In this document: positions 10,621 through 20,305 of the stretch, one piece after another
How the letters are laid out: each line of letters starts with the position of its first letter
Numbering within the stretch: the stretch's first letter is position 1
Source of the DNA: Bacteroidales bacterium
GTDB lineage: Bacteria > Bacteroidota > Bacteroidia > Bacteroidales > Muribaculaceae
Assembly (NCBI GenBank): GCA_014800795.1
Contig: JAAVFL010000009.1
Span: 1 to 64,000 of the forward strand
Direction of reading: 5' to 3'
Length of the DNA: 64,000 bases
The notes under the pieces: model-generated
What the model was told of the DNA's origin: nothing
What the model saw: only the letters and a program-made list of their open reading frames with translations
Databases searched by the model: none
Program-made: the position numbers and the translations under genes

Positions 10621-11139
10621 TCAGCCGTTGAATACTTGGTTTACTGAAATACCGCGGTTCTGGGCGATCTGAGCGGGCGAACGCATCTCGTCAAGAGCGG
10701 CGATTGTAGCCTTCACAAGGTTGTGGGGGTTGGAAGAGCCCTTGGATTTTGCGAGCACGTCGGTCACACCAACGCTCTCGAGAACAGCACGCATAGCACC
10801 ACCGGCCTTCACACCGGTACCGTGGGATGCGGGCTTGAGAAGAACGCGCGAGCCACCGAATTTAGCAACTTGCTCGTGGGGAATTGTACCCTTGTTGATG
10901 GGAACACGGATAAGGTTTTTCTTTGCAGCCTCTACACCCTTGGCGATAGCGGCGGTAACCTCATTGGCCTTTCCGAGACCCCAGCCTACGATACCGTTGC
11001 CGTCGCCTACTACTACGATAGCGGCGAAAGTGAAGGTACGGCCACCCTTGGTCACCTTGGTAACGCGGTTGATGGCTACCAGACGGTCCTTCAGCTCTAT
11101 GTCGTTAGTGGATTTTACCCTGTTGTTTCTTTTTGCCAT
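10621..11139 (-). CDS. rpsE: 30S ribosomal protein S5 (uS5)
   Basis: 172 residues. Contributes to decoding accuracy and mRNA unwinding. N-terminal dsRBD-like half ([40 protein letters not shown]) and C-terminal half ([40 protein letters not shown]). It is 8 nt after rplR. Confidence 0.98.
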   Translation of the reverse strand: MAKRNNRVKSTNDIELKDRLVAINRVTKVTKGGRTFTFAAIVVVGDGNGIVGWGLGKANEVTAAIAKGVEAAKKNLIRVPINKGTIPHEQVAKFGGSRVLLKPASHGTGVKAGGAMRAVLESVGVTDVLAKSKGSSNPHNLVKATIAALDEMRSPAQIAQNRGISVNQVFNG

Positions 11140-11147
11140 GATTATGA

Positions 11148-11489
11148 TCAGAATTTAAGTCCGCCTTCGCGAGCAGCGTCAGCCAATGATTTTACTCTTC
11201 CGTGAAACAGATAGCCGTTGCGGTCGAATACCACTTCGGTTACTCCGGCAGCAAGAGCCTTTTCGGCGATTGCCTTGCCTACTTTGGCAGCTATCTCAAT
11301 CTTGGTACCTTCATCGATACCCTTTGAAGACGCGCATACGAGGGTCTTACCTTCTGCGTCATCAACGAGCTGCACGTAGATCTGTTTGTTGCTGCGGAAT
11401 ACGGTCATGCGGGGACGCGCGGCGGTGCCAGAAACTTTGCCGCGGATGCGTGCCTTGATCTTATTTCTTCTTTCTTGCTTTGAGATCAT
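11148..11489 (-). CDS. rplR: 50S ribosomal protein L18 (uL18)
   Basis: 113 residues. Binds 5S rRNA with L5 in the central protuberance. Visible blocks are [40 protein letters not shown] and [20 protein letters not shown]. It is 13 nt after rplF and 8 nt before rpsE. Confidence 0.97.
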   Translation of the reverse strand: MISKQERRNKIKARIRGKVSGTAARPRMTVFRSNKQIYVQLVDDAEGKTLVCASSKGIDEGTKIEIAAKVGKAIAEKALAAGVTEVVFDRNGYLFHGRVKSLADAAREGGLKF

Positions 11490-11502
11490 GATAGTTTACT
11501 TT

Positions 11503-12060
11503 TTATTTGGCGCCTGCCGTTTTACCAGACTTGCGGCGTATCACTTCGCCGACGAACTTAATACCCTTACCCTTGTACGGTTCAGGCTTACGGAGTGAGC
11601 GGATCTTGGCGCAAACCTGACCGAGAAGCTGCTTGTCGTCGCTCTCGAGGATGATAAGCGGGTTCTTGTTACGCTCGCTCTTTGCCTCTACCTTAACCTC
11701 GGCGGGGAGCTTGATATATATAGCGTGAGAGAAACCGAGCGAAAGCTCAAGCACCTGACCTGTAGCATTGGCGCGGTAACCTACACCTACCAGTTCCATT
11801 TCTTTACGATAACCGGTTGAGACACCTACCACCATATTGTGTACCAACGCACGGTAGAGACCATGCTGGGCGCGGTGTTCGCGGTCATCGCTGGGACGGG
11901 TGATGACAATGTGATTGTCCTCTATCTTGATATCGAAATCGGGGTTGACAGCCTGTGAGAGTTCACCTTTGGGACCCTTTACAGTCACTACGTTGTTGTC
12001 CGACACCTTTACGGTTACGCCGGCAGGAATCTCAATGGGAGCTTTACCTATTCTTGACAT
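11503..12060 (-). CDS. rplF: 50S ribosomal protein L6 (uL6)
   Basis: 185 residues with the two related L6 domains. MSRIGKAPIEIPAGVTVKVS marks the N-terminus; GVSTGYRKEMELVGVGYRA and the C-terminal EPYKGKGIKFVGEVIRRKSG are family signatures. L6 lies near the sarcin-ricin loop and the factor-binding site. It is 24 nt after rpsH. Confidence 0.98.
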   Translation of the reverse strand: MSRIGKAPIEIPAGVTVKVSDNNVVTVKGPKGELSQAVNPDFDIKIEDNHIVITRPSDDREHRAQHGLYRALVHNMVVGVSTGYRKEMELVGVGYRANATGQVLELSLGFSHAIYIKLPAEVKVEAKSERNKNPLIILESDDKQLLGQVCAKIRSLRKPEPYKGKGIKFVGEVIRRKSGKTAGAK

Positions 12061-12084
12061 ATGTTATATTCCTCCTTATTAAGA

Positions 12085-12483
12085 TTAATAAACGTAGCAA
12101 AGTACCTCACCACCGATCTTCAGTTCAGACGCCTTCTTATTGGTCATGACGCCTTGGGAAGTAGAAAGGATGGCGATACCTAAGCCATTCAACACACGTG
12201 GCATATTCTTGTAGCCTGTATACTGGCGCAGACCCGGACGGGATGCGCGTACCAAACCCTTGATCGCATTTACACGGTCGATAGGGTCATACTTCAGAGC
12301 CACCTTGATGGTGCCGGCAGGGTTCTCACCCTCAATAAACTTGTAATTAAGGATGTAGCCTTGCTCAAAGAGAATCTTGGTGATCTCCTTCTTCAAGTTT
12401 GAGGCGGGGATCTCCACAACACGGTGCTGCGCCTTGATCGCATTCCTCAATCTTGTCAGATAATCTGCTATTGGATCAGTCAT
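12085..12483 (-). CDS. rpsH: 30S ribosomal protein S8 (uS8)
   Basis: 132 residues. Binds the central domain of 16S rRNA, and in E. coli it represses the spc operon. N-terminal MTDPIADYLTRLRNAIKAQH and C-terminal LGIAILSTSQGVMTNKKASE match the family. It is preceded by an unusually long 392-nt spacer after rpsN, a plausible site for S8 control, although no S8 target could be identified by eye. Confidence 0.97.
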   Translation of the reverse strand: MTDPIADYLTRLRNAIKAQHRVVEIPASNLKKEITKILFEQGYILNYKFIEGENPAGTIKVALKYDPIDRVNAIKGLVRASRPGLRQYTGYKNMPRVLNGLGIAILSTSQGVMTNKKASELKIGGEVLCYVY

Positions 12484-12875
12484 TTTTGTTTGAAAAGTTT
12501 TTAAATTGATTGGGAGAAAGACTGTGGCTCAATGCCGCGATGCAGTTCCCAACAATATTTAATACTATCACTGCGGCGTCGGGGAAGTTCATCCGCCGAC
12601 ATCCATCCGGCAGCCTTATTTGGAAGGGCGCTGCCTGCGGAACCGATGTTCGGCCTCCGGCAATGGTTTCCATCGGGGGGTCCCGCAGATATGGGGCTTA
12701 CCCGACAGACCAGCCTGAGACCTTTCCGAAACTACGGAAGAATACCGGCCTTCACAACCTGCTTGGAGTATCGCCTGCCTCTGCACCGCGCTTGCGCGGC
12801 CAGTGCAGGAAAAACCGACGGGACACTATAGGACACATGCGTACCCGCAACCCGCCGTAGCTACATTCACTAAGC
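12484..12875 (-). other. 392-nt GC-rich spacer between rpsN and rpsH
   Basis: No convincing protein-coding frame is present on either strand; the short frames have no family features. A compact GC hairpin occurs at 12785-12798 (ccgcgc and gcgcgg around a short loop). A spacer this long is exceptional inside the spc operon. It may hold a leader, a processing site or an internal promoter; no TAnnTTTG box was found on the minus strand. Confidence 0.45.
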
Positions 12876-13145
12876 TTACCAGCTTGCCTTCTTCACACCG
12901 GGGATAAGACCGGCGGAAGCCATTTCGCGGAACTGGATACGCGAGATACCGAACTGACGCATGTAGCCTTTCGGACGACCGGTGATGGAGCAGCGGTTGT
13001 GCAGACGTACCGAAGACGCATTCTTCGGAAGCAACTGCAGAGCTTCGTAGTCGCCGGCTTCCTTAAGGGCAGCCTTCTTGGCAGCATACTTAGCCACAAG
13101 TTTCGCACGCTTCACCTCGCGGGCTTTCATTGATTCTTTTGCCAT
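12876..13145 (-). CDS. rpsN: 30S ribosomal protein S14 (uS14), zinc-free long form
   Basis: 89 residues from the ATG at 13145 ([20 protein letters not shown]), the conserved start. A longer upstream frame would add 27 unlike residues. The C-terminal [20 protein letters not shown] and [20 protein letters not shown] are diagnostic. It is the long type without the CxxC-CxxC zinc knuckle. It is isolated in the operon by a 300-nt gap upstream and a 392-nt gap downstream. Confidence 0.96.
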   Translation of the reverse strand: MAKESMKAREVKRAKLVAKYAAKKAALKEAGDYEALQLLPKNASSVRLHNRCSITGRPKGYMRQFGISRIQFREMASAGLIPGVKKASW

Positions 13146-13370
13146 GTTGCTATTTAAGTAAATAATACTAATCAATATTTGCGCCATAAGGCTCGCACAC
13201 CGCACTCCACAACTTTGAAGATACACGGTAGCGGGCCATTGTGGCTCCGACAGCCGGACTGCTCCGGAACTACCCCTGAAGCGCCCACAGAGCGCCTTAA
13301 GAGCCTGTCGTTTCTATTCAGAGATACCGCCACGGAAATGGCAGCATCAAAAGAACGTGCAAAGATGCAC
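13146..13370 (-). promoter_or_regulatory. rpsN leader with promoter-like box
   Basis: After the hairpin at 13371, the minus strand reads CATCTTTG at 13360-13367, one mismatch from TAnnTTTG, with a TTG about 22 nt upstream inside the hairpin. About 215 nt of leader then precede the rpsN ATG. The leader contains ggctccgacag on the plus strand (13243-13253), an 11-mer also found in the rplP-rpsC gap. A new transcript starting here is inferred. Confidence 0.4.
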
Positions 13371-13434
13371 AAAAATTTTGTTAAACCGACAATTTGTGGC
13401 CAAATTAGCCACTTGTCGGTTCAACAAAAATTTT
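13371..13434 (-). terminator. Long terminator- or attenuator-like hairpin after rplE
   Basis: Arms 13371-13400 and 13408-13434 (aaaattttgttaaaccgaca... and its near complement) pair over about 24 positions with small bulges around a 7-nt loop. On the minus strand it begins 11 nt after the rplE stop and ends in a T-rich arm (aacaaaattttt). This is the architecture of an intrinsic terminator placed in the middle of the spc operon. Confidence 0.65.
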
Positions 13435-13445
13435 CATGCGCTGTC

Positions 13446-13991
13446 TTACTTGTTCTTGAAAGGAAGACCAAACTGCTTGAGCAGAGCGTAACCTTCCTCG
13501 TCGGTATTGGCCGAAGTAACGAAGGTAATATTCATACCCATCAGCTTGTTGATGTTGTCAATGTTGATTTCGGGGAAGATAATCTGCTCGGTGATACCGA
13601 GAGTATAGTTTCCACGTCCGTCAAGCTTGCCCTCAATACCCTTGAAGTCGCGGATACGGGGAAGAGCCACGCGAATCAGACGCTCCAGGAACTCATACAT
13701 ACGGTCGCGACGCAAAGTCACACGTGCGCCGATAGGCATCTTTTTACGAACCTTGAAGTTCGAGATATCCTTCTTCGACAGTGTAGCTACCGCCTTCTGA
13801 CCTGTGATGGCTGTCAGCTCATTGATCGCGGTCTCGATAATCTTCTTGTCCTGGGTTGCTTCACCCAGACCCTGATTGATGACAATCTTCTTCAGGTGAG
13901 GCACCTGCATGGGAGTGGTATAGTTGAACTCCTTGGTCAGGGCGGGCACGATCTTCTCGTCGTACTGCTTCTTAAGACTTGTGCTGCTCAT
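13446..13991 (-). CDS. rplE: 50S ribosomal protein L5 (uL5)
   Basis: 181 residues. Binds 5S rRNA and P-site tRNA in the central protuberance. Signatures are [60 protein letters not shown] and [19 protein letters not shown]. It overlaps the rplX stop by one base (TAATG), so it is translationally coupled. It is followed by the strong hairpin at 13371-13434. Confidence 0.98.
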   Translation of the reverse strand: MSSTSLKKQYDEKIVPALTKEFNYTTPMQVPHLKKIVINQGLGEATQDKKIIETAINELTAITGQKAVATLSKKDISNFKVRKKMPIGARVTLRRDRMYEFLERLIRVALPRIRDFKGIEGKLDGRGNYTLGITEQIIFPEINIDNINKLMGMNITFVTSANTDEEGYALLKQFGLPFKNK

Positions 13992-14311
13992 TACTTAATC
14001 TCCTCTCCTGATTTTTTAGCGTAACGTACTTTCTCGCCCTTCTCGTTTACGCGAACACCGACACGGGTAGGTTTGCCGCTCTTGGGATCGATAAGCGCGA
14101 GGTTTGAGATATGAATGGGAGCCTCCATCTTGATGATGCCCCCCTGGGGATGTTTCGCGGTCGGCTTTGTGCTCTTCGACACGATATTGATACCCTCTAC
14201 TAAGGCACGCTGCTTTGCAGCCTGCACGGACAGGACGCGGCCCTGCTGGCCCTTGTCCTCACCCGAGAGAACGTAAACGGTATCGCCCTTTTTGATATGT
14301 AACTTGCTCAT
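13991..14311 (-). CDS. rplX: 50S ribosomal protein L24 (uL24)
   Basis: 106 residues. Assembly-initiator protein with an N-terminal KOW motif ([20 protein letters not shown]) and [20 protein letters not shown] downstream. Coupled to rplE by a one-base overlap and 35 nt after rplN. Confidence 0.97.
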   Translation of the reverse strand: MSKLHIKKGDTVYVLSGEDKGQQGRVLSVQAAKQRALVEGINIVSKSTKPTAKHPQGGIIKMEAPIHISNLALIDPKSGKPTRVGVRVNEKGEKVRYAKKSGEEIK

Positions 14312-14346
14312 TGGGGTTTCGATTACTGTTAGTTGTGGTGTGGAAC

Positions 14347-14712
14347 TTAGAGCACCTCCGGTGCCAGAGATACAATCTTCATGTTGGTGGCGCGGAGCTC
14401 GCGGGCTACCGGGCCGAAAATACGGGTGCCACGGAGTTCGCCGGCATTGTTCAGAAGCACACAGGCGTTGTCATCGAAACGGATGTACGAACCGTCGGGA
14501 CGGCGAACCTCCTTCTTGGTACGCACTACCACAGCCTTCGATACAGTGCCCTTCTTTACGTCGGAAGAGGGTATCACACTCTTCACTGAAACTACGATGA
14601 TGTCGCCAACCGACGCATAACGGCGGCCGGTGCCACCGAGCACGTGGATACACAGCGCCTCTTTTGCACCGCTGTTATCAGCAACGGTTAAACGTGATTC
14701 GGTCTGTATCAT
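14347..14712 (-). CDS. rplN: 50S ribosomal protein L14 (uL14)
   Basis: 121 residues, usual length. [20 protein letters not shown] starts the protein; the signature region [20 protein letters not shown] and the terminal [16 protein letters not shown] follow. It forms intersubunit bridges with 16S rRNA. It is 2 nt after rpsQ. Confidence 0.98.
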   Translation of the reverse strand: MIQTESRLTVADNSGAKEALCIHVLGGTGRRYASVGDIIVVSVKSVIPSSDVKKGTVSKAVVVRTKKEVRRPDGSYIRFDDNACVLLNNAGELRGTRIFGPVARELRATNMKIVSLAPEVL

Positions 14713-14714
14713 GG

Positions 14715-14975
14715 TTATTTAACTTTTTCGATGATTTCAACTAAACGCCATCTCTTGGTCTTCGACAGAGGACGGGTCTCCATCAGGCGAACGGTATCGC
14801 CGACGCTGCACTCGTTCTTCTCGTCGTGGGCGTGATATTTCTTCGTCTTGTTTACGAACTTGCCGTAGATGGGGTGTTTCTCCTTCCACTTCACGGTCAC
14901 CGTGATGGTCTTGTCACCCTTGTTGCTGGACACAACCCCAATACGCTCTTTTCTGAGATTTCTTTTTACTTCCAT
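14715..14975 (-). CDS. rpsQ: 30S ribosomal protein S17 (uS17)
   Basis: 86 residues, OB fold, a primary 16S rRNA binder. [40 protein letters not shown] and the signature [20 protein letters not shown] are visible. It lies between rpmC and rplN, 35 nt and 2 nt away. Confidence 0.98.
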   Translation of the reverse strand: MEVKRNLRKERIGVVSSNKGDKTITVTVKWKEKHPIYGKFVNKTKKYHAHDEKNECSVGDTVRLMETRPLSKTKRWRLVEIIEKVK

Positions 14976-15010
14976 TTTTTTCTTATGGTAAACGTTATCG
15001 GGTCAGGTGA

Positions 15011-15208
15011 TTATTTCTGATTGAGTTCGCGGGCGCGAAGCTCGGTTTTCACACGGGCAATCATCTTGCGGTCATGTGTAATCTTGGCGGGGCTGTCAAG
15101 AGGAGAAACTGCATGGGTAGCCTTCAATTGAAGATACTCCTTCTCCATCTGCGCCAGACGCTCCTTGAGATCAGCGGTCGAGAGCTCTTTGATTTCTTCT
15201 TTCTTCAT
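15011..15208 (-). CDS. rpmC: 50S ribosomal protein L29 (uL29)
   Basis: 65 residues, two long helices. MKKEEIKELSTADLKERLAQ and HDRKMIARVKTELRARELNQ match the family. It sits near the tunnel exit and helps to dock trigger factor and SRP. 13 nt after rplP. Confidence 0.96.
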   Translation of the reverse strand: MKKEEIKELSTADLKERLAQMEKEYLQLKATHAVSPLDSPAKITHDRKMIARVKTELRARELNQK

Positions 15209-15221
15209 TGCTGCTTATAAA

Positions 15222-15653
15222 TTACACATTAAGACTGGGATCATAATCACGGCTGACAACGAACTTGGTGGTTACCGGCAGCTTCTGGGCACCCAGACGG
15301 AGCGCTTCCTTTGCTACATCGAACGGAACACCGTCGATCTCGATAATCATACGGCCGGGGGTGACAGAAGCCACGAACCCTTCGGGGTTACCTTTACCTT
15401 TACCCATACGCACGTCAAGAGGCTTCTTGGTGATGGGTTTGTCAGGGAAAATGCGGATCCAGAGCTGACCCTGGCGCTGCATATAACGTGTCACAGCGAT
15501 ACGAGCTGCCTCGATCTGACGTCCGGTAATCCACTTCGACTCGAGAGTCTTGATGCCGAACGAACCGAAAGCGAGCTGATTGCCACGCTGGGCGTTACCC
15601 TTGGCGCGACCTTTCTGTACTCTGCGAAATTTTGTTTTTTTCGGTTGTAACAT
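15222..15653 (-). CDS. rplP: 50S ribosomal protein L16 (uL16)
   Basis: 143 residues. Organises the A site of the 50S subunit. [40 protein letters not shown] and [20 protein letters not shown] are diagnostic. It is preceded by a 249-nt spacer after rpsC, one of the long gaps of this cluster. Confidence 0.98.
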   Translation of the reverse strand: MLQPKKTKFRRVQKGRAKGNAQRGNQLAFGSFGIKTLESKWITGRQIEAARIAVTRYMQRQGQLWIRIFPDKPITKKPLDVRMGKGKGNPEGFVASVTPGRMIIEIDGVPFDVAKEALRLGAQKLPVTTKFVVSRDYDPSLNV

Positions 15654-15902
15654 TTTTGAAAGATGTTAATCGATTTGAAAAAAAATCTATACCACTTCTC
15701 AGGCAATTCGACCGGTGCTCGAAAGCTGACCGACACGGCACCGAGATCCGGGAGGAAGGAGTGGGTGGACCTCATGTTCGCCCCGCTCATAATTCACGGC
15801 GGGGACACCGCGCTTTTTCGCGCCGTCTAACGTTGACGGCTCCGACAGTCAACCGCCGCCCGGATCGCGCCAGTTGCGCGACCGGACACCGGATGATGCT
15901 TC
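15654..15902 (-). promoter_or_regulatory. 249-nt structured spacer between rpsC and rplP
   Basis: No coding frame is supported. There is a hairpin gttgac (15832-15837) with gtcaac (15848-15853) whose loop holds most of ggctccgacag; the same 11-mer occurs in the rpsN leader. A second helix of GC repeats lies around 15796-15825 (acggcg...cgccgt). No TAnnTTTG box is seen on the minus strand. Regulation or RNA processing is inferred from length and structure only. Confidence 0.4.
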
Positions 15903-16634
15903 TTAGTGGTTCGCGCGGGGCTTGCGGAAGCCACCGCGACGCTGGTTGCCACGGTCAGCCTGACGGCCTTCCTTGGCGGGATTGGCAAAATTGGGAGCGA
16001 GGTCGCGCTTGCCATAGACTTCACCACGGCAGATCCATACCTTCACACCGATAACGCCCACTTTTGTGTGAGCCTCTACAAGAGCATAGTCGATATCGGC
16101 ACGCAGCGTATGGAGCGGAGTACGACCTTCCTTGAACATCTCGGAACGAGCCATTTCGGCGCCATTCAGACGACCCGAAACCTGAACCTTGATACCCTCG
16201 GCACCGGAACGCATTGTGGCGGCTACTGCCATCTTCACAGCGCGACGGTATGCGATCTTACCCTCGATCTGACGAGCTATTGTGCTTGCCACGATCTGAG
16301 CGTCGAGTTCAGGACGCTTAACTTCAAAAATGTTGATCTGTACGTCCTTATCAGTGATTTTCTTAAGTTCCTCTTTGAGCTTGTCAACCTGAGAGCCACC
16401 CTTGCCGATAATCACACCGGGACGGGAAGTGCAAACAGTGATAGTGATAAGCTTGAGTGTACGCTCGATAACGATGCGGGATACACCCGAGTTGGCTAAG
16501 CGGACATTAAGGTATTTGCGAAGCTTGGAATCCTCCAGGAGAGTGTCACCGTACTTCTTGCCGCCAAACCAGTTTGAGTCCCATCCGCGGATGACACCCA
16601 GGCGGTTGCTAATCGGATTTACTTTCTGTCCCAT
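15903..16634 (-). CDS. rpsC: 30S ribosomal protein S3 (uS3)
   Basis: 243 residues. N-terminal [20 protein letters not shown], the type-2 KH domain with [20 protein letters not shown] around 65-85, and a C-terminal domain with [21 protein letters not shown] basic tail of about 35 residues ends the protein. S3 forms part of the mRNA entry helicase. It is 3 nt after rplV. Confidence 0.98.
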   Translation of the reverse strand: MGQKVNPISNRLGVIRGWDSNWFGGKKYGDTLLEDSKLRKYLNVRLANSGVSRIVIERTLKLITITVCTSRPGVIIGKGGSQVDKLKEELKKITDKDVQINIFEVKRPELDAQIVASTIARQIEGKIAYRRAVKMAVAATMRSGAEGIKVQVSGRLNGAEMARSEMFKEGRTPLHTLRADIDYALVEAHTKVGVIGVKVWICRGEVYGKRDLAPNFANPAKEGRQADRGNQRRGGFRKPRANH

Positions 16635-16637
16635 TTC

Positions 16638-17051
16638 TTAGTCTTTGTTTTTGAGGTCCTTGTCAATTGTGTCTACGAAGAGAGTCACATGGTTAGCACG
16701 CTTGCGGATACGGTAACCACGACCCTGAGGAGCGGTGCGGAGACGCTTGAGCATGGGAGCGGGATCAACGAAGATCGTGCTCACATACAGTTCGCCGCTT
16801 TCAGCCTTACGCTCGTTCTTGGCCTCCCAGTTGGCGATGGCTGAACGGAGCAGCTTCTCCACACGGGCTGCAGCTTCTTTATTGGAGAATTTGAGGATAC
16901 CGAGGGCACGGAACACCTCTTTGCCGCGAACCAGATCAGCCACCAGACGCATCTTGCGGGGCGACGAGGGGATGTTGGTCAGCTTGGCGAAAGACTGCGT
17001 CTTGAGGGCCTCTTTTCTTGCCTCGGCAGAGTTTCTTTTTCTTACACCCAT
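16638..17051 (-). CDS. rplV: 50S ribosomal protein L22 (uL22)
   Basis: 137 residues. Lines the exit tunnel through its beta-hairpin ([20 protein letters not shown], then [12 protein letters not shown]). [20 protein letters not shown] marks the N-terminal half. The hairpin tip contains no insertion or deletion of the type associated with macrolide resistance, as far as can be judged by eye. Confidence 0.97.
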   Translation of the reverse strand: MGVRKRNSAEARKEALKTQSFAKLTNIPSSPRKMRLVADLVRGKEVFRALGILKFSNKEAAARVEKLLRSAIANWEAKNERKAESGELYVSTIFVDPAPMLKRLRTAPQGRGYRIRKRANHVTLFVDTIDKDLKNKD

Positions 17052-17102
17052 TTTATTTTCTGTTCTTTTTTGTCAAAGGTTAATGTAACAGGGCCCGCGG
17101 GA

Positions 17103-17372
17103 TTACTTCTTCTTGTTGCCGCCATGACCGCGGAAGTTGCGGGTGGGAGCGAACTCGCCCAGCTTGTGACCTACCATATTCTCGGTTACGTAAACTGGGA
17201 TGAACTTGTTACCGTTGTGCACAGCGAAAGTATGACCCACGAATTCCGGGGCAATCATCGAGGCACGGCTCCAGGTCTTGATCACCTGCTTCTTGCCGCT
17301 CTCCTCCATGGCGGAGACTTTCTTCTCCAGCTTTACGCTGATAAACGGGCCTTTTTTTAATGAACGACTCAT
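17103..17372 (-). CDS. rpsS: 30S ribosomal protein S19 (uS19)
   Basis: 89 residues. Head protein near the A site. [40 protein letters not shown] and [20 protein letters not shown] are family signatures. It follows rplB by 35 nt and precedes rplV by 51 nt. Confidence 0.98.
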   Translation of the reverse strand: MSRSLKKGPFISVKLEKKVSAMEESGKKQVIKTWSRASMIAPEFVGHTFAVHNGNKFIPVYVTENMVGHKLGEFAPTRNFRGHGGNKKK

Positions 17373-17407
17373 TGTATTGTCAGTTTGTCATTTAAAATGT
17401 GAAGAGA

Positions 17408-18235
17408 TTACTTCTTTCTTCTCTCGATGATATACTTCGACGAGGTCTTCTTCGGCGAGCGAGTTTTGAGACCCTTCGAGTACAGACCCTTGCGCGAACG
17501 GGGATGTCCACCGGATGCGCGGCCTTCGCCACCACCCATGGGGTGATCCACAGGGTTCATAACAACACCACGGTTGTGGGGGCGGCGTCCGAGCCAACGT
17601 GAACGGCCGGCCTTACCGGAACGCTCAAGAGAATGCTCTGAATTACCTACCACGCCTACCGTAGCCTTGCATGCTGCAAGTATCTTGCGGGTTTCGCCTG
17701 AGGGAAGTTTGACAATCGCGTAGTCGCCTTCGCGCGACACAAGCTGAGCGAAGGTGCCGGCAGAGCGGGCCATGAAGGCTCCCTGACCGGGACGCAACTC
17801 GATGTTGTGGATTACGGTACCTACGGGGATTTTGCTCAGAGGAAGAGCGTTACCTACTTCAGGTGCCGCGTCGGGACCGCTCACAACAGTTGCGCCAACC
17901 TCTAAGCCGTTGGGTGCAATGATATAAGCTTTGGCTCCGTCAACGTAGTAAAGAAGTGCTATGCGGGCCGAACGGTTCGGATCATATTCGATAGACTTCA
18001 CTACGGCGGGCACACCGTCTTTCGTTCTCTTAAAGTCAATCATACGGTATTTACGCTTGTGACCGCCGCCGAGATAGCGGGTGGTCAGGTGGCCTTCGGA
18101 GTTACGGCCACCGGTGCTTTTTTTACCGACTGTAAGAGATTTCTCTGGCGCTTTAGCAGTTATAGCTCCTTTGAACACGCCAATAACTTTGTGTCGTTGC
18201 CCCGGTGTGGTGGGCTTGAATTTTCTTACTGCCAT
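17408..18235 (-). CDS. rplB: 50S ribosomal protein L2 (uL2)
   Basis: 275 residues. Needed for subunit association and peptidyl transferase function. [40 protein letters not shown], and the conserved loop [20 protein letters not shown] with the essential His are present. Position between rplW and rpsS is standard. Confidence 0.98.
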   Translation of the reverse strand: MAVRKFKPTTPGQRHKVIGVFKGAITAKAPEKSLTVGKKSTGGRNSEGHLTTRYLGGGHKRKYRMIDFKRTKDGVPAVVKSIEYDPNRSARIALLYYVDGAKAYIIAPNGLEVGATVVSGPDAAPEVGNALPLSKIPVGTVIHNIELRPGQGAFMARSAGTFAQLVSREGDYAIVKLPSGETRKILAACKATVGVVGNSEHSLERSGKAGRSRWLGRRPHNRGVVMNPVDHPMGGGEGRASGGHPRSRKGLYSKGLKTRSPKKTSSKYIIERRKK

Positions 18236-18244
18236 TTTATTTTA

Positions 18245-18535
18245 TCAGATATTGCTGTAAAAGTCGATAGTCTCGCCTTCACCGATGGTGACATAGGCTT
18301 TCTTCCAGCTGGCGGTCTTACCGCGCAGAAGTCCGCTCTTGGTATAACGGGATTTATTCTTGCCGCGCACCACACAGGTGTTCACGTTCACTACCTTCAC
18401 TCCGTAGAGCTTCTCTACAAGATCCTTGATCTGGAACTTGTTGGCCTCGGGCGAAACGCGGAAGGTATAGCGATTGAGCTTCTCGGTGAGATTCGTGGCG
18501 GCCTCGGTTACGATTGGTTCAATTGTGAATTCCAT
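18245..18535 (-). CDS. rplW: 50S ribosomal protein L23 (uL23)
   Basis: 96 residues. Tunnel-exit protein and docking site for trigger factor and SRP. PIVTEAATNLTEKLNRYTFR, VSPEANKFQIKDLVEKLYGV and VNTCVVRGKNKSRYTKSGLL agree with the family. 19 nt after rplD. Confidence 0.96.
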   Translation of the reverse strand: MEFTIEPIVTEAATNLTEKLNRYTFRVSPEANKFQIKDLVEKLYGVKVVNVNTCVVRGKNKSRYTKSGLLRGKTASWKKAYVTIGEGETIDFYSNI

Positions 18536-18554
18536 TCTTGATTCCTCCTACGGA

Positions 18555-19175
18555 TTAAAGTTTGTTGATTACGTCAAGACCGCTCTCGGTGAGGATGATA
18601 CCCTTGTTGTCGAGAAGAGCGTAGGTATTGATGTCGCTTGCGCGCATTACCTTCGCACCCGGCACATTGCGGGCCGACAGATATACATTCTCGTTAGCCT
18701 CAGCCGAAACCAGAAGCACCTTCTTGCCTTCAAGCTTAAGATTCCTTGTCACATTCACAAAGTCCTTTGTCTTGGGAGCCTCGAAAGTGAAATCCTCTAC
18801 GATGACTATCTGATTTTCCTGAACCTTTACAGTCAGCGCTGACTTACGGGCCAGGTTTTTGAGCTTCTTGTTGAGCTTGAAACGGTAGTCGCGGGGACGG
18901 GGACCGAACACACGGCCACCACCTACGAGAACAGGCGAATTGATATCACCGATACGGCTGCCGCCGCCACCCTTCTGCTTGTGGAGCTTGCGGGTCGAAC
19001 CGGAAACTTCGCTACGTTCCTTTGATTTGTGTGTACCCTGACGCTGATTGGCAAGGTACTGCTTTACATCGAGATAAACGGCGTGCTCGTTAGCATCGAT
19101 AGCGAACACCTGATCGTTCAGCACAGCCTTGCGACCGGTGTCTTCTCCTTTTATGTTGTATATTGCGAGTTCCAT
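18555..19175 (-). CDS. rplD: 50S ribosomal protein L4 (uL4)
   Basis: 206 residues. [20 protein letters not shown] starts the globular domain; the tunnel loop contains [20 protein letters not shown] and [20 protein letters not shown]. In E. coli L4 represses its own operon. Overlaps the rplC stop by one base. Confidence 0.98.
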   Translation of the reverse strand: MELAIYNIKGEDTGRKAVLNDQVFAIDANEHAVYLDVKQYLANQRQGTHKSKERSEVSGSTRKLHKQKGGGGSRIGDINSPVLVGGGRVFGPRPRDYRFKLNKKLKNLARKSALTVKVQENQIVIVEDFTFEAPKTKDFVNVTRNLKLEGKKVLLVSAEANENVYLSARNVPGAKVMRASDINTYALLDNKGIILTESGLDVINKL

Positions 19176-19792
19176 TATTTCTCTATCATTACGATTGAAC
19201 CTTTACTTCCGGGGATTGAACCCTTGATCATCAACACATTGTGTTCGGGAATCACCTTCACAACCTTCAGGTTCTGAACTGTGACACGCTCGTTACCGGT
19301 CTGACCGGCCATACGCATTCCCTTGAACACCTTGGCGGGATAGGAGCACGCACCGATAGAACCGGGAGCGCGCAGACGGTTATGCTGGCCGTGGGTCGCC
19401 TGACCTACACCGCCGAAACCGTGGCGCTTCACTACGCCCTGGAAACCCTTACCTTTTGAGGTACCTACGATGTCAACGAAGTCGTTCTCGTTGAAAAGGT
19501 CTACGTTGATTACGTCGCCGAGCTTATACTCGTCGCCGAAACCTTTGAACTCGGCCAAGTGGCGCTGGGGAGTTACACCGGCCTTCTTGAAGTGACCGAG
19601 CTCGGGTTTGGTGCAGTGCTTTTCCTTCTGCTCCTCGAAACCAAGCTGCAGGGCGTTATAGCCGTCGGTCTCAACTGTCTTGACCTGAGTAACCACACAA
19701 GGACCTACTTCGATAACAGTGCACGGCAGATTTTTGCCGTCGGCACTGAAAACGGATGTCATTCCGATTTTCTTTCCTAATAATCCTGGCAT
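19175..19792 (-). CDS. rplC: 50S ribosomal protein L3 (uL3)
   Basis: 205 residues. Reaches the peptidyl transferase centre. [20 protein letters not shown], the conserved [20 protein letters not shown] with the Gln methylated in many bacteria, and [20 protein letters not shown] are visible. Preceded by a 160-nt leader with a GC-rich hairpin after rpsJ. Confidence 0.98.
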   Translation of the reverse strand: MPGLLGKKIGMTSVFSADGKNLPCTVIEVGPCVVTQVKTVETDGYNALQLGFEEQKEKHCTKPELGHFKKAGVTPQRHLAEFKGFGDEYKLGDVINVDLFNENDFVDIVGTSKGKGFQGVVKRHGFGGVGQATHGQHNRLRAPGSIGACSYPAKVFKGMRMAGQTGNERVTVQNLKVVKVIPEHNVLMIKGSIPGSKGSIVMIEK

Positions 19793-19952
19793 TTCTGTAG
19801 TTAGTTAAATATATTTTTTGCATCCGCTACCGCCGGTTCAGGCTATGCCACCCGAACCGGCAGGCATCGATGCATTATTTCTGATATTGTTTCTGAGTGT
19901 GGGTTGTCGGGATTTATATCCTGATTATTTCAGTTGTAGCCTCGCACGGAGA
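19793..19952 (-). promoter_or_regulatory. 160-nt leader upstream of rplC with a perfect hairpin
   Basis: gccggttc (19832-19839) pairs with gaaccggc (19854-19861) around a 14-nt loop. No T-run follows on the minus strand, so it is not an obvious terminator. Its place directly before rplC-rplD suggests a control element for the S10 group, by analogy with L4 autoregulation elsewhere; this is inference. Confidence 0.4.
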
Positions 19953-20258
19953 TTACACCTTGATTTCAACCTCTACACCTGAAGGGAGCTCGAGCTTCAT
20001 CAGCGCGTCCACTGTCTTAGCTGTCGAATTGTAGATATCGATCAGGCGCTTGAAAGCGGAAAGCTGGAACTGCTCGCGGCTCTTCTTGTTTACGAATGTC
20101 GAGCGGTTTACGGTGAAGATGCGCTTGTGGGTGGGCAGGGGTATAGGACCGCTGATAACCGCACCGGTAGCCTTCACTGTCTTTACGATCTTCTCGGCAG
20201 ACTTGTCTACCAGATTGTGGTCGTAAGATTTCAGTTTGATTCTAATTTTCTGGCTCAT
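19953..20258 (-). CDS. rpsJ: 30S ribosomal protein S10 (uS10, NusE)
   Basis: 101 residues. [40 protein letters not shown] and [20 protein letters not shown] are the family blocks. Besides its place in the 30S head it binds NusB/NusG in antitermination. It sits 47 nt after fusA, linking the str and S10 groups with no tuf gene between. Confidence 0.98.
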   Translation of the reverse strand: MSQKIRIKLKSYDHNLVDKSAEKIVKTVKATGAVISGPIPLPTHKRIFTVNRSTFVNKKSREQFQLSAFKRLIDIYNSTAKTVDALMKLELPSGVEVEIKV

Positions 20259-20305
20259 ATTGTGTTATGTCTTTTTTATTATTCAATAAGTCGGAGCGGC
20301 TTATA

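Noticed and set aside
12510-12860. Short frames within the rpsN-rpsH spacer
   Set aside because: No start context, no similarity to small ribosomal proteins, and the composition is that of a non-coding GC-rich spacer. Kept only as a spacer of interest.
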